From: Bacillota bacterium
GTDB taxonomy: Bacteria; Bacillota_A; Clostridia; Lachnospirales; Lachnospiraceae
Length of the DNA: 64,000 bases
Direction: 5' to 3'
Assembly (NCBI GenBank): GCA_023407175.1
Contig: JAEYMU010000035.1
Span: 248,001 to 312,000, forward strand
A program made the position numbers and the translations under genes. Under the pieces are notes generated by a model that did no database searches, was not told the DNA's origin, and worked only from the letters and a program-made list of their open reading frames with translations. The stretch's first letter is position 1. Every line of letters begins with the position of its first letter. This document shows, one piece after another, positions 7,826 to 17,288 of the stretch.

Positions 7826-8620
7826 ATGTTAAGTTCGCATGATGATTTCAATCCGGATTCTTTGACAGAACGTTTGGCAAAAACACTGGAGTATTTGAAA
7901 AAGAATGGCAGTCTTCAGGTTAAGGATATGGCAGTAATGCAGGATGTTTCAGATGCAACCATACGCCGGGACTTAAGTGAGCTCGAGGAGATGGGGCTGG
8001 TAAAGCGGATTCACGGCGGTGCAATTCTTTCGAATATCAGTACAACCTTTGAACACATGTACCATAATAAGATCGGTATGCGTACGGAAGAAAAGAAGCG
8101 GATTGCGGCTCAGGCCTTGGCGGAAATACACGACGGAGATGCAATCTTCTTAGACTCGGGAACAACAACCTATCAGCTTGCTCTGTTAATGGAGGAAAAG
8201 AAGAACCTTACAATTATTACTAATGATATGCTGATTGCATCCTCCTTGAAAACTCATCATACTACCCAGGTTATAGTTACCGGCGGAATTGTGAGAACCG
8301 GCTTTCATGTATTACTTGGAACAATAACGGAAAATTTTATCAGGGACATGAGAGTTGATGTTGTAATATTAAGCGCGGATGCTATTGATGACAAATTTGG
8401 TATATCAAATGCCAACTATACGGAAGCAGGAATAAAATCTTTACTTGTAAAAGCGGCAAAACGGGTCATTGCAGTGGCAGACAGAACGAAATTCGGAAAA
8501 GTTGCCATTGCAAAGGTTTGTAATATCAAGGACATTGATTTGATGATTACAGATAAGGACCTGTCGCAGGATATGGTTAATATGATTATCCGAAGCGGTG
8601 TAAATATCAAATGTGTGTAA
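7826..8620 (+). CDS. DeoR/GlpR-family transcriptional regulator
   Basis: This 264-residue protein has an N-terminal winged helix (residues about 10-65) with SDATIRRDLSELEEMGLVKRI and HGGAI, the DeoR hallmark. A C-terminal DeoRC sensor domain has GDAIFLDSGTTTYQLA and ITNDMLIASSL. Such proteins sense phosphorylated sugars. GGAGGAAG lies about 9 bp before ATG 7826. It is the first gene of the nucleoside/purine locus, so it probably represses it and responds to a ribose- or base-derived phosphate. Confidence 0.92.
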   Translation: MLSSHDDFNPDSLTERLAKTLEYLKKNGSLQVKDMAVMQDVSDATIRRDLSELEEMGLVKRIHGGAILSNISTTFEHMYHNKIGMRTEEKKRIAAQALAEIHDGDAIFLDSGTTTYQLALLMEEKKNLTIITNDMLIASSLKTHHTTQVIVTGGIVRTGFHVLLGTITENFIRDMRVDVVILSADAIDDKFGISNANYTEAGIKSLLVKAAKRVIAVADRTKFGKVAIAKVCNIKDIDLMITDKDLSQDMVNMIIRSGVNIKCV

Positions 8621-8632
8621 GGAGGAATTGAC

Positions 8633-9439
8633 TTGAATTGGTCAACAGAAGTATTCGGGACGGAGAAACCGATTATTGCAATGTGCCATATAAGGGCACT
8701 GCCCGGTGATCCCATGTATGAGGATGAAAAAGGCATGGAATATGTTGTGGAGAAGGCAAGGGAGGACTTCCTTGCACTTCAAAGCGGCGGGGTGGATGCG
8801 GTTATGTTCTCGAATGAATTCTCACTGCCATATTTAAAAAAAGTGAGATCAGGAACAACGGCAGCCATGGCGGCAGTGATAGGACAGTTAAAAAGTGAGA
8901 TAAAGATACCCTTCGGAGTGAATATGCTCTGGGATCCCTATGCGTCGTTGGATTTGGCCGCAGCAACCGGTGCCTGCTTTATCCGTGAGGTAATGAGCGG
9001 ATGCTATACCGGTGATCTGGGCCTGTGGGATAATGACGCCGGTGAAATCAGCAGACATAAGAAGGAGCTTGGCATCATGGATCAAGTGAAGATGCTCTAT
9101 AACATTTATCCGGAAGCGGCTGCCTATCTTGGCAACAGAGATATTGTTGACATAGCAAAAACGAATGTATTCAATAACAGGCCGGATGCATTGTTAGTTT
9201 CCGGAGCCACAGCAGGGTCGGATACAGATACTGATTTATTAAAAAGAGTAAAGGATGCTCTGCCGGATACCTATGTATTCTGTAACACCGGATGCAAGCT
9301 TGAAACGGTGGAAACACAGCTTTCTGTTTCCGATGGAGCAATTGTCGGTACCTATTTCAAGAAAGACGGAATATTTGATAACTTCGTGGATTACGAGCGG
9401 GTTGCCGAATTCATGGATAAGGTCAGGTCAATTCGTTAA
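8633..9439 (+). CDS. BtpA/SgcQ-family TIM-barrel protein
   Basis: This 268-residue protein has the BtpA family signatures KPIIAMCHIRALPGDP at the N-terminus and PDALLVSGATAGSDTD near residue 185. It ends with IVGTYFKKDG. BtpA was linked to photosystem I assembly in cyanobacteria, but in heterotrophs the family (SgcQ and relatives) sits with sugar and nucleoside catabolic genes, with unknown activity. It uses a TTG start with AAGGAGGAA upstream. Position between the regulator and the creatininase gene suggests a role in handling the sugar or base moiety. Confidence 0.9.
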   Translation: MNWSTEVFGTEKPIIAMCHIRALPGDPMYEDEKGMEYVVEKAREDFLALQSGGVDAVMFSNEFSLPYLKKVRSGTTAAMAAVIGQLKSEIKIPFGVNMLWDPYASLDLAAATGACFIREVMSGCYTGDLGLWDNDAGEISRHKKELGIMDQVKMLYNIYPEAAAYLGNRDIVDIAKTNVFNNRPDALLVSGATAGSDTDTDLLKRVKDALPDTYVFCNTGCKLETVETQLSVSDGAIVGTYFKKDGIFDNFVDYERVAEFMDKVRSIR

Positions 9440-9458
9440 GGTAAAGGGGGCTTCGGTC

Positions 9459-10241
9459 ATGGTGAAATATTGGAAAGATATCATCAGTAAGGACATGGAG
9501 GAGATGGACAAGGAGAATGCGGTTGTTCTGCTGCCAATTTCCGCAATTGAACAGCATGGAAGCCATCTTCCGGTCGGAACGGACTCTATTATTCTGGAAG
9601 CATTGCTTGCTGAATTTGTGAAAGAAAAGGATTTTGAGGCCGGCAGTGTACTGGTTGCTCCGCAGCTCTATGTCGGAAAAAGCAACGAACATATGGGCTT
9701 TTGCGGAACGCTTACACTTACAGCGAAGACCTTGTATTCGGTTCTTGAGGAACTGACGGCATCGATTGTAAAAAGCGGTTTTAAGAGAATTATTTTGACT
9801 AACAGCCATGGCGGAAATACGGATTTACTTAATTTAATCGCCAGAGATTTAAGAATTACCTATGGTATTGCCGTCTATGTTTTTGATTGGTGGTTTACGA
9901 ATTTCTGGGCAGATATTTTAAAAGAGGAAAAGCAGTCACAGAGTCCTTACGGAGTATTTCATGCCTGTGAGCTTGAGACCTCGCTGGTGCTTGCCATTGC
10001 GCCGGAGACAGTAAATAAAGACCGTATTGTTGATGAAACACCGGATGAAATGTTCCAGGATGAGGATTATATCTCCCTGTTCGGACCCATTAATATCGGC
10101 TGGAAAACGAAGGACGTAACAAAAAGCGGCGTTATCGGCACCCCAAGCCTTGCCACAGTGGCAAAGGGAGAAAAATTCATGAGCTTTGCAGTTGATAAGC
10201 TGGCTGCAATCGTATCGGAAGTACTTAGGTTTCAATATTAA
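9459..10241 (+). CDS. Creatininase-family amidohydrolase
   Basis: This 260-residue protein has the metal-binding motifs of the family: AIEQHGSHLPVGTDS (Glu, His, Asp), TNSHGGN, and ACELETSL with the second Glu. Members hydrolyse cyclic or ring-linked amides: creatininase, a FAPy amidohydrolase of riboflavin synthesis, and IolN, which opens a dehydro-inosose ring. Within a purine locus it is a good candidate for opening a ring such as a pyrimidinone or imidazolone, but this is inferred. ATG 9459 is chosen; the open frame extends upstream into the previous gene. Confidence 0.9.
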   Translation: MVKYWKDIISKDMEEMDKENAVVLLPISAIEQHGSHLPVGTDSIILEALLAEFVKEKDFEAGSVLVAPQLYVGKSNEHMGFCGTLTLTAKTLYSVLEELTASIVKSGFKRIILTNSHGGNTDLLNLIARDLRITYGIAVYVFDWWFTNFWADILKEEKQSQSPYGVFHACELETSLVLAIAPETVNKDRIVDETPDEMFQDEDYISLFGPINIGWKTKDVTKSGVIGTPSLATVAKGEKFMSFAVDKLAAIVSEVLRFQY

Positions 10242-10265
10242 TTTTATATCATATAAGGAGGAAAA

Positions 10266-11429
10266 ATGATGAAAACAAAAATTATGTCACTCATACTAAC
10301 TGTCGCACTGATTGCTTCCATGTTTGCCGGCTGCTCCCAAAAAGAAGGCGACACAGAGGATACGGCAACGGCAGCGCCCACTCAGGCTCCCGCAGATACG
10401 TCAGAGGGAACGGGGGATGCACAGGCAACAGAAGGCGCTTCGGAAAGCTATAAAATCGCTCTGCTCTTATCCGGTAATTTGGGTGATATGTCCTTTCTTG
10501 ATTCGGCAAATGCAGGCGTACAGGAAATTGCACAAACCTATAATGCAGAAGTAAAAGTAATTGAAATGGGAAGCGATTCTACAAAATATGAAACCAATGT
10601 ACTGGATGCCTCCGATGCAGATTATGATATTATCATCGGGTCCGGCTGGCAGCTGCAGGAGCCCTTTGAAAATGTAGCGGTAGATTATCCGGATAAGAAA
10701 TATATCCTGTTTGATGCTTCTGTTGATTATACAAAGGATGATTACTCCAACGTATACTCCATTACCTACAAGGCAAATGAGGGTTCCTATCTTGCAGGTA
10801 TTATGGCGGCAAGCATGAGTGAGTCCGGCATTATCGGCTTCCTTGGAGGTATGGACGGACAGGGTATCAACGATTTCCTGATCGGCTATATTGAAGGCGC
10901 GCAATACATCAATCCGGACATTAAGGTAATCAGCGGCTATGTAGGAAGCTATTCTGACAGCCCCAAATGTAAGGAAATGGCTTTGGCCCAATACAGCCAG
11001 GGAGCAGATTTCGTATTTACTGCAGCAGGTGCCTCCGGTATCGGTACACTGGAAGCAGCAAAGGAAGTCGGAAAATATGCAATCGGTGTGGACTCCGATC
11101 AGGCGATGCTATATAAGGATTCCGATATTGATCAGGCAAATCTGATTCCGGCATCTGTTATGAAAAATGTAGACAAGACCCTGATTCGCGCCTACCAAAA
11201 GATTCTGGACGGATCCCTCACCTGGGGTGCGGCAGAAAACCTTGGTTTACAGGAGGATGCGGTTGGATTGAGTGACAATGAGTTCTATCAGAAATTAGTT
11301 CCCGATGATATAAAAGCAAAAATTGAAGATGCAAAGGAAAAAATTATTTCCGGCGACATTACTGTAACCTCCGCATTTGGATTAACCACAGACCAGGTTA
11401 CGGAAATTATTAAATCGGTAGCTCCGTAA
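10266..11429 (+). CDS. bmpA: BmpA/Med-family nucleoside-binding lipoprotein
   Basis: This 387-residue protein starts with a lipoprotein signal, and the lipobox FAGC places Cys at about residue 22. A low-complexity linker rich in Thr, Ala and Glu follows, then a periplasmic-binding fold with KIALLLSGNLGDMSFLDSA and GFLGGMDGQGINDFLIGY. The BmpA/PnrA group binds purine nucleosides. A hairpin terminator separates it from the ATPase gene, as is common to give more binding protein than transporter. It is the receptor of the importer encoded by the next three genes. Confidence 0.92.
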   Translation: MMKTKIMSLILTVALIASMFAGCSQKEGDTEDTATAAPTQAPADTSEGTGDAQATEGASESYKIALLLSGNLGDMSFLDSANAGVQEIAQTYNAEVKVIEMGSDSTKYETNVLDASDADYDIIIGSGWQLQEPFENVAVDYPDKKYILFDASVDYTKDDYSNVYSITYKANEGSYLAGIMAASMSESGIIGFLGGMDGQGINDFLIGYIEGAQYINPDIKVISGYVGSYSDSPKCKEMALAQYSQGADFVFTAAGASGIGTLEAAKEVGKYAIGVDSDQAMLYKDSDIDQANLIPASVMKNVDKTLIRAYQKILDGSLTWGAAENLGLQEDAVGLSDNEFYQKLVPDDIKAKIEDAKEKIISGDITVTSAFGLTTDQVTEIIKSVAP

Positions 11430-11469
11430 TAATTACAATTTTCATAATTATTTTGAGCCTGCGTAGAAG

Positions 11470-11517
11470 GGTATCCGAAATTGCTGCCTGTAAACCAGCG
11501 GTTTTCGGATACCTTTT
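11470..11517 (+). terminator. Attenuating terminator between bmpA and the ABC ATPase
   Basis: GGTATCCGAAA pairs with TTTTCGGATACC around a 21-nt loop and runs into a short T tract. Partial read-through here would favour high levels of the binding protein. Confidence 0.7.
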
Positions 11518-11556
11518 ACCAGGTTATCGTGCCAGTGCACGTAAATGGAGGCAGCT

Positions 11557-13110
11557 ATGAGTGATGAATTATTAAAAATGCAGGGAATCACGAAAATATA
11601 TCCTAACGGAATAATGGCGAACAGCCATGTGGATTTTTCAGTGAGAGTCGGAGAAATTCATGCGCTGATGGGAGAAAACGGAGCCGGTAAATCCACATTG
11701 ATGAATATCCTGTTCGGAGAACATCAGGCAGAAGAAGGAGAGATTTACTTAAAGGGCGAAAAGATAACCATTGGTTCACCGACACAAGCCATCGCTTACG
11801 GGATTGGAATGGTTCATCAGCATTTTATGCTGGTGCCGTCATTGACCATTGCCGAAAATATTTTCCTTGGTATGGAGCCAAAGAAAAACGGCCTGATAGA
11901 CAAGCAGAAGATGTTTCAAAAGACAAAAGAATTAGCGGAAAAATATAATTTTGATATCAATTTGACCGCAAAGGTAGCTGATATTCCAGTAGGAATGAAG
12001 CAAAAGGTTGAGATATTGAAGGCCCTTGCGAGAGGAGCGCAAATCCTGATCTTAGACGAACCCACCGCTGTGCTGACACCGCAGGAGACGGATGAGTTAT
12101 TTCATGAGCTGATGCTGTTTAAGGAAAATGGACATACGATCATATTCATTTCACATAAGCTGAAGGAAATCAAACAAATATGCGACCGCATTACGATTAT
12201 GAAAAACGGACGGAGCATGGGAACCTATGATATGCAGGAAATGGATGAAAAGATCATATCCAGGCTCATGGTAGGCAGGGATGTAATTCATACCATTGCC
12301 AAGACAGCGGCAAAGCCGGGTGAGGTCGTGCTGAAGGTTGAGAATGTAAGCTGTTCCAATGATGAAGGTAAAAAAGCTTTAAAGAATATGAATTTTACGG
12401 TCAGAAAAGGTGAGATTCTTGGAATTGCGGGAGTCGAAGGGAACGGGCAGCTGGAATTAGTGGAAAGCATTGCCGGACTGCGTAAGAATTTTCACGGTAA
12501 AATATATATCAATGAAAAAGAAATCAATCGAATTAATATAAAGAGGATCAGAAAACTGGGCTTGTCCCATATCCCGGAGGATCGAATGAGCTTTGGTATG
12601 GCAGGGGACGCAAGCGTTGCAGAAAATCTGATCTCGGACAAACTGGGGGAGCCGTTAATCGGAAATGGTCCGTTTTTAAGCCAGAAGAAGATTAAGAAGC
12701 TATCGGAGCATCTGATCAGCGATTTCCTGATTAAATGCAGCTCCAGAAAGCAGCCTGCAAAGATGCTTTCCGGAGGAAATATGCAGAAGGTGGTTGTTGC
12801 AAGGGAATTCTCCGGAAATCCATCGATTATGATAGCGAATCAGCCTTCCAGAGGGGTCGACGTCGGAGCCACTGAATTTATACACAAAAAGCTGGTTCAG
12901 ATAAGAGAAAAGGGCGCTGCCGTCCTTTTGGTATCTGCGGATTTGAATGAGGTAATTGAATTAAGCGACAGCCTGATTGTCATGTATGGCGGAGAGGTAG
13001 TTGCTTATATTGAAGATACAAAAACAATCAGTGAAGAGGAGCTCGGTTACTATATGCTGGGACTAAAAAAGCAGACGCAGGAAGAGATAAGGAGGGCCAT
13101 GTATGCATAG
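11557..13110 (+). CDS. Nucleoside/sugar ABC transporter double ATPase (NupO type)
   Basis: The 517-residue protein has two ABC domains. The first has Walker A GENGAGKST, DIPVGMKQKVEILKALARGA and Walker B ILILDEPTAVLTPQE. The second has GIAGVEGNGQLELVE in place of a strict Walker A, and GGNMQKVVVAREFS. This is the RbsA/NupO arrangement, with one catalytically weaker half. ATG 11557 is chosen because GGAGG sits 5 bp upstream, overlapping an in-frame ATG at 11545. It powers the BmpA-dependent importer. Confidence 0.95.
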   Translation: MSDELLKMQGITKIYPNGIMANSHVDFSVRVGEIHALMGENGAGKSTLMNILFGEHQAEEGEIYLKGEKITIGSPTQAIAYGIGMVHQHFMLVPSLTIAENIFLGMEPKKNGLIDKQKMFQKTKELAEKYNFDINLTAKVADIPVGMKQKVEILKALARGAQILILDEPTAVLTPQETDELFHELMLFKENGHTIIFISHKLKEIKQICDRITIMKNGRSMGTYDMQEMDEKIISRLMVGRDVIHTIAKTAAKPGEVVLKVENVSCSNDEGKKALKNMNFTVRKGEILGIAGVEGNGQLELVESIAGLRKNFHGKIYINEKEINRINIKRIRKLGLSHIPEDRMSFGMAGDASVAENLISDKLGEPLIGNGPFLSQKKIKKLSEHLISDFLIKCSSRKQPAKMLSGGNMQKVVVAREFSGNPSIMIANQPSRGVDVGATEFIHKKLVQIREKGAAVLLVSADLNEVIELSDSLIVMYGGEVVAYIEDTKTISEEELGYYMLGLKKQTQEEIRRAMYA

Positions 13111-14170
13111 AGGAAGAGAAGTGATGTTTACCGCACTTAGAACTCTGATTGCCGTAGCAATTGCTCTGGTAATTGCTTTTCTTATTATTTTCTTTGTTAG
13201 CGATGAACCGGCGAGTGCAATTAAAGCATTTTTGACAGGACCTCTTTCGACCAGAAGAAGAATGGGCAATGTGGTCGAAGCGATGATCCCGTTGATATTT
13301 ACAGGGCTTGCGGCGTGTATTATGTTTCAGGCAAAGCAATTCAGCTTAATCGGCGATGGTTCCTTCTTTATGGGGGCCCTGGTATCCGCAGTTTTTGTTT
13401 TGAATATCGCCCTTCCGGCAGGTTTGCATCCCCTCGTTGCAATCGTACTGGGCGGCATCGTGGGAGCGGTATGCGGCATTATCCCGGGATATCTTAAGGC
13501 AAAATGGAATACCAATGAATTTGTCGTATCCATGATGTTCAATTCCATCCTGGTATATCTGGGTATTTTCATTCTGCTCAATGTAATCCGTGATCCGTCC
13601 TCCGGCTTTCTGGCGTCCTTTCGGCTGCCGGACAGTGCAAAGCTTGGCAACCTGGTACCGAAAACCAATATCCATTATGGGCTGTTTGTAGCATTATTCA
13701 TGGTAGTTCTGGTATGGATTTTTCTGTATAAAACAAAATGGGGCTTCAGTATCCGGATGGTGGGAATTAATCCGAAATTCTCAAAATATTCGGGAATCAA
13801 TACCTTTATCGTTATTTTGATGTGCCAGGTGCTCGGCGGCTTTGTAGCCGGCGTCGGAGGGACGGTTGAGCTTCTTGGCATGTATGACCGTTTTCAGTGG
13901 CAGGATACTCCCGGTTACGGCTTTGACGGAATGACGGTTGCAATTCTTGCGGCTAATAATCCCGCACTGGTTCCCATCGGTGCTCTGTTCCTGGCCTATA
14001 TCCGAATCGGGACGGATGTAATGGCGAGAACCAGCAATGTTCCTAATGAAGCAGTCAGCGTCATTCAGGGAATTGTCATGATCCTGATAACGGCCAGTGC
14101 ATTTTTATCCCATTTGAAGCATTGGATTACGGTTAAGACCGTTAAGAAAACAGAAGGGGAGGGGGCATAA
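13103..14170 (+). CDS. Nucleoside ABC transporter permease 1 (NupP type)
   Basis: This 355-residue hydrophobic protein of the BPD_transp_2 family has about nine to ten membrane segments. Typical features are GDGSFFMGAL near the N-terminal third, WNTNEFVVSMMFNSI, and MTVAILAANNPALVPIGALF. Its ATG lies inside the end of the ATPase gene with an 8-bp overlap. Two such permeases in tandem with BmpA and a double ATPase define the nucleoside importer group (NupNOPQ/YufNOPQ). Confidence 0.92.
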   Translation: MHRGREVMFTALRTLIAVAIALVIAFLIIFFVSDEPASAIKAFLTGPLSTRRRMGNVVEAMIPLIFTGLAACIMFQAKQFSLIGDGSFFMGALVSAVFVLNIALPAGLHPLVAIVLGGIVGAVCGIIPGYLKAKWNTNEFVVSMMFNSILVYLGIFILLNVIRDPSSGFLASFRLPDSAKLGNLVPKTNIHYGLFVALFMVVLVWIFLYKTKWGFSIRMVGINPKFSKYSGINTFIVILMCQVLGGFVAGVGGTVELLGMYDRFQWQDTPGYGFDGMTVAILAANNPALVPIGALFLAYIRIGTDVMARTSNVPNEAVSVIQGIVMILITASAFLSHLKHWITVKTVKKTEGEGA

Positions 14171-14171
14171 T

Positions 14172-15125
14172 ATGCAGCAGCTATTCCATATTGTTTTTAC
14201 AACGTCTTTTGCCTTTGCCATTCTTCGAATCAGTACCCCGATCATCCTGGCCGGTATGGCTGCCGTTATCTCGGAGCGGGCAGGGGTTGTTAATATTGCG
14301 ATTGAGGGAATGATGCTTACCGGCGCTTTAACCGGTGTTGTTGTATCGGCATTTACAGGCAGTTGGGTGACAGGTCTTCTGGGCTCCATCCTGGTCAGTA
14401 TGCTGATTTCATTCATACTGGCTTACTTTACACTGAATTTGAAGGCCAACATTATTATGTGCGGACTCGCCATTAATATTATGGCAAAGGGCGGAACTGT
14501 ATTTGTTCTGTATTTGTTAACCGGTAATAAGGGTGCCTCCACAGGTTTAAAGAGCTACCGTGTTCCTGATATTGACGTTCCCGTCTTAAAGGATATTCCG
14601 GTGTTGGGTGATATATTTTCCGGACACAATTTGCTGACCTACCTGTCGATTGTTATTGTATTCTTTCTGCATATTTTTATGTTTCGTTCCAAAATGGGTA
14701 TGCGTATCCGGGCAGTTGGTGAAAATCCGGATGCTGTAAAATCAGTAGGTATTTCTGTCAAAAGGGTGCAATATTATGCGCTGCTTTTAAGCGGTTTCTT
14801 TTCCGGTATTGCAGGAGCATTTATGTCAATGGGATACATGAACGGATTTACTGCCAATATGGTTTCCGGCCGCGGATTTATCGCTCTGGCTGCCAATTCC
14901 ATGGGACAGAATACTCCCTGGGGAACCTTCTTTGCTTCACTGATCTTCGGATGTGCGGACGCGGCATCAAACTCGCTTCAGGTATTAAGGGTTCCGACGC
15001 AGTTTATTCAGATGATACCGTATATTACTACCATTCTCGGTATTACAATTTATTCTGTATCAACGGCCAATAAGGTGAAAAAAATGAGAATGAAGCTGGC
15101 CTCCAGTGAGACACAGACGTCATAA
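14172..15125 (+). CDS. Nucleoside ABC transporter permease 2 (NupQ type)
   Basis: The 317-residue membrane protein begins one base after the previous stop. It has ERAGVVNIAIEGMMLTGAL, the conserved motif of this permease group, plus MRIRAVGENPDAVKSVGISV and GFIALAANSMGQ in the cytoplasmic loop and C-terminal parts. It pairs with the preceding permease to form the channel for the nucleoside importer. Confidence 0.92.
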   Translation: MQQLFHIVFTTSFAFAILRISTPIILAGMAAVISERAGVVNIAIEGMMLTGALTGVVVSAFTGSWVTGLLGSILVSMLISFILAYFTLNLKANIIMCGLAINIMAKGGTVFVLYLLTGNKGASTGLKSYRVPDIDVPVLKDIPVLGDIFSGHNLLTYLSIVIVFFLHIFMFRSKMGMRIRAVGENPDAVKSVGISVKRVQYYALLLSGFFSGIAGAFMSMGYMNGFTANMVSGRGFIALAANSMGQNTPWGTFFASLIFGCADAASNSLQVLRVPTQFIQMIPYITTILGITIYSVSTANKVKKMRMKLASSETQTS

Positions 15126-15202
15126 CACGGGATGCATAGCATTGGAAAGCAGTATGCATGACTGATTAAGGATATCGGAAATAGGAAAGGATGTAGATTA
15201 AA

Positions 15203-16132
15203 ATGAAGAAAAAACCGATTATTATGGATTGCGATCCGGGAACAGATGACGCACTTGCCCTGCTGATGGTGGCGGCTGCTGATAATATCGAGCTTAGGGC
15301 AATTACTACCGTTGCCGGTAATTTGAATAAAGCAATGACCTCCTATAATGCACGAAAGATGGCTGATTATTTCGGTATTAAGGTTCCTATAGGGGAGGGT
15401 GCTTATCCTCTGATGAAGAATTTTGAACCGCTGGATATCTCCATCTGCGGAGTCTCCGGGCTTGGAGATGCTGTTTTGCCGGAGCCGGTCAGGGATATCG
15501 ATGCCAGGCCTTCCGTACAGATCCTGTATCAGGAGGCAGTGGAAGCAAAGGGTGAGCTGGAGATTCTTGCAACGGGTCCCTTAACGAACCTGGCCCTTTT
15601 AATCAGAGAGTATCCCCAGGTAAAGGAGCTGATAAAGCAGATCGTTCTGATGGGCGGAGCGGTAACCGGCGGAAATATTACTCCGAAGGCGGAATTTAAT
15701 ATATATACGGATGCGGAGGCAGCAAAAATCGTGTTTCAGTCCGGTATCCCGATTACAATGATCGGCCTGGAGGTTTGTTATGAGACTCCGGTTTATAAGG
15801 AGGAGCTTGGAAGGCTTCTTGCCAGGGGCGGCAAAGCTGCAGACTTTATCGCGGGTATTATGTATTATCCGGGAAATGAAAGCAGACCGTTCCCGGAGGA
15901 AGGCTTATTTATCTATGATGCGTTGGCAGCCGTTGCGATAATCGATCCCGGTGCAATGAAGGCAAAGGCCTATTATGTGGATGTGGAGACCAAAGGGGAG
16001 ATTACCTATGGACAAACTGTAGTGGATACCTGCAATTATCTGAAGCAGGAGCCGAATACGCTGGTAACCTATGAATGTGATAAGGATAAATTTCTGAAGA
16101 TGATTGAACAGTCGATTACTTACTTTAATTAG
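15203..16132 (+). CDS. Nucleoside hydrolase (IunH/Rih family)
   Basis: This 309-residue enzyme has the calcium-binding N-terminal motif MDCDPGTDDALAL, the defining DxDxxxDD pattern. LATGPLTNLALLIREYP, LMGGAV and AEFNIYTDAEAA follow. It splits the N-glycosidic bond of ribonucleosides to a base and ribose. Substrate preference (purine or pyrimidine) cannot be read with confidence. It follows the importer directly and supplies free bases to the deaminases further along the locus. Confidence 0.92.
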   Translation: MKKKPIIMDCDPGTDDALALLMVAAADNIELRAITTVAGNLNKAMTSYNARKMADYFGIKVPIGEGAYPLMKNFEPLDISICGVSGLGDAVLPEPVRDIDARPSVQILYQEAVEAKGELEILATGPLTNLALLIREYPQVKELIKQIVLMGGAVTGGNITPKAEFNIYTDAEAAKIVFQSGIPITMIGLEVCYETPVYKEELGRLLARGGKAADFIAGIMYYPGNESRPFPEEGLFIYDALAAVAIIDPGAMKAKAYYVDVETKGEITYGQTVVDTCNYLKQEPNTLVTYECDKDKFLKMIEQSITYFN

Positions 16133-16152
16133 TAGAATAAGGGAGAAATGAT

Positions 16153-17250
16153 ATGGTGAAAAGTGAGTTAAAGCACATTCTAAAGGAATATATGCAAATT
16201 CCAAGACTATCCGGATATGAGAAAGAGATGGCATACCGGTACCAGGCGGATATGAAGAAATATACCGATGAAGTATTCATTGACCGTATTGGAAATGTCA
16301 TAGCAAAATTTCCGGGTACGAATCCCGATACTCCCAGTATCATGATTTTTGCCCATATGGATACCATAGGCTTTGTAATCACCTGTATCACGGATACCGG
16401 ATTTTTGAAGCTGGACCGGGTTGGCGGAGTTCCGGAGAAAGCACTTCAGGGCCTGCAGGTTTATGTGGGAAATGAAGAGGGAAAATATATCAACGGAATT
16501 ATCGGAATGCGCTCCTATCATACTCAAGGCCCGAAGGAGAAGGAAAAAGCGGACCCGCTGTCAAGCCTTTTTGTCGATATCGGAGCAAAGAGCAGGGATG
16601 AGGTAACCGGACTGGGTATTCAGGTCGGATGTCCCGTGATTTATGCAAATCATTTTGCAGAGCTGCTAAATGACCGGATTGCAGGGACCTATACGGATGA
16701 TGCATCAGGGCTTACCAGCATGATACAGGTTGCCTCCCTGCTGAAGGAAAAACCGGTAAAGGCCACGGTGTATCTGGTAGGAACAGTTATGGAAGAATTT
16801 AACGCAAGGGGAGCAATGCTGGCACAACGCAGCGTTCATGCGGATATGGCAATCTGTCTTCTTGGCGCGGGGGCAGGAGATACCCCTGATCTGGCAGGTA
16901 CGAATCAGGTAAAGCTCGGAGAAGGAGTCAGTATCACCCTTTTTAATTTTCATGGAAAGGGAACCCTGAACGGTAATATTGCACATCAGGGAATGCTTTC
17001 CTTGATCAAGAAATCGGCTGTCCTTGCGGGAATTCCGCTTCAGAGACAGGCAAGCAGAGGAGCCCTTTCCGATACAGCATATCTTCAGCTGGAGGATATG
17101 GGCGTTCCCTGTCTTGATCTGGGAACTCCGGACCGTTACAGCCACAGCCCGCTGGAGGTGCTTGACTTAAATGACCTGGAGAAAACAGGCAAGCTGGTAT
17201 ATACCTTTATTAATCAGCTGGATGAGGATTTTAACTGTAACCGGTATTAA
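16153..17250 (+). CDS. M42-family metallo-aminopeptidase-like hydrolase
   Basis: The 365-residue protein shows the M42 metal and catalytic sites: MIFAHMDTIGF, YTDDASGLTSM, VGTVMEEFNARGAMLA, and a C-terminal LDLGTPDRYSHSPLEV. M42 enzymes remove N-terminal residues from peptides, and relatives act on other amides. It begins 20 bp after the nucleoside hydrolase. In this locus it may cleave a small amide made during base breakdown rather than peptides; this is a guess from context. Confidence 0.9.
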   Translation: MVKSELKHILKEYMQIPRLSGYEKEMAYRYQADMKKYTDEVFIDRIGNVIAKFPGTNPDTPSIMIFAHMDTIGFVITCITDTGFLKLDRVGGVPEKALQGLQVYVGNEEGKYINGIIGMRSYHTQGPKEKEKADPLSSLFVDIGAKSRDEVTGLGIQVGCPVIYANHFAELLNDRIAGTYTDDASGLTSMIQVASLLKEKPVKATVYLVGTVMEEFNARGAMLAQRSVHADMAICLLGAGAGDTPDLAGTNQVKLGEGVSITLFNFHGKGTLNGNIAHQGMLSLIKKSAVLAGIPLQRQASRGALSDTAYLQLEDMGVPCLDLGTPDRYSHSPLEVLDLNDLEKTGKLVYTFINQLDEDFNCNRY

Positions 17251-17288
17251 TTCCTGGTCAGGCAGGATTGAAGGGTAAGGTGATATTC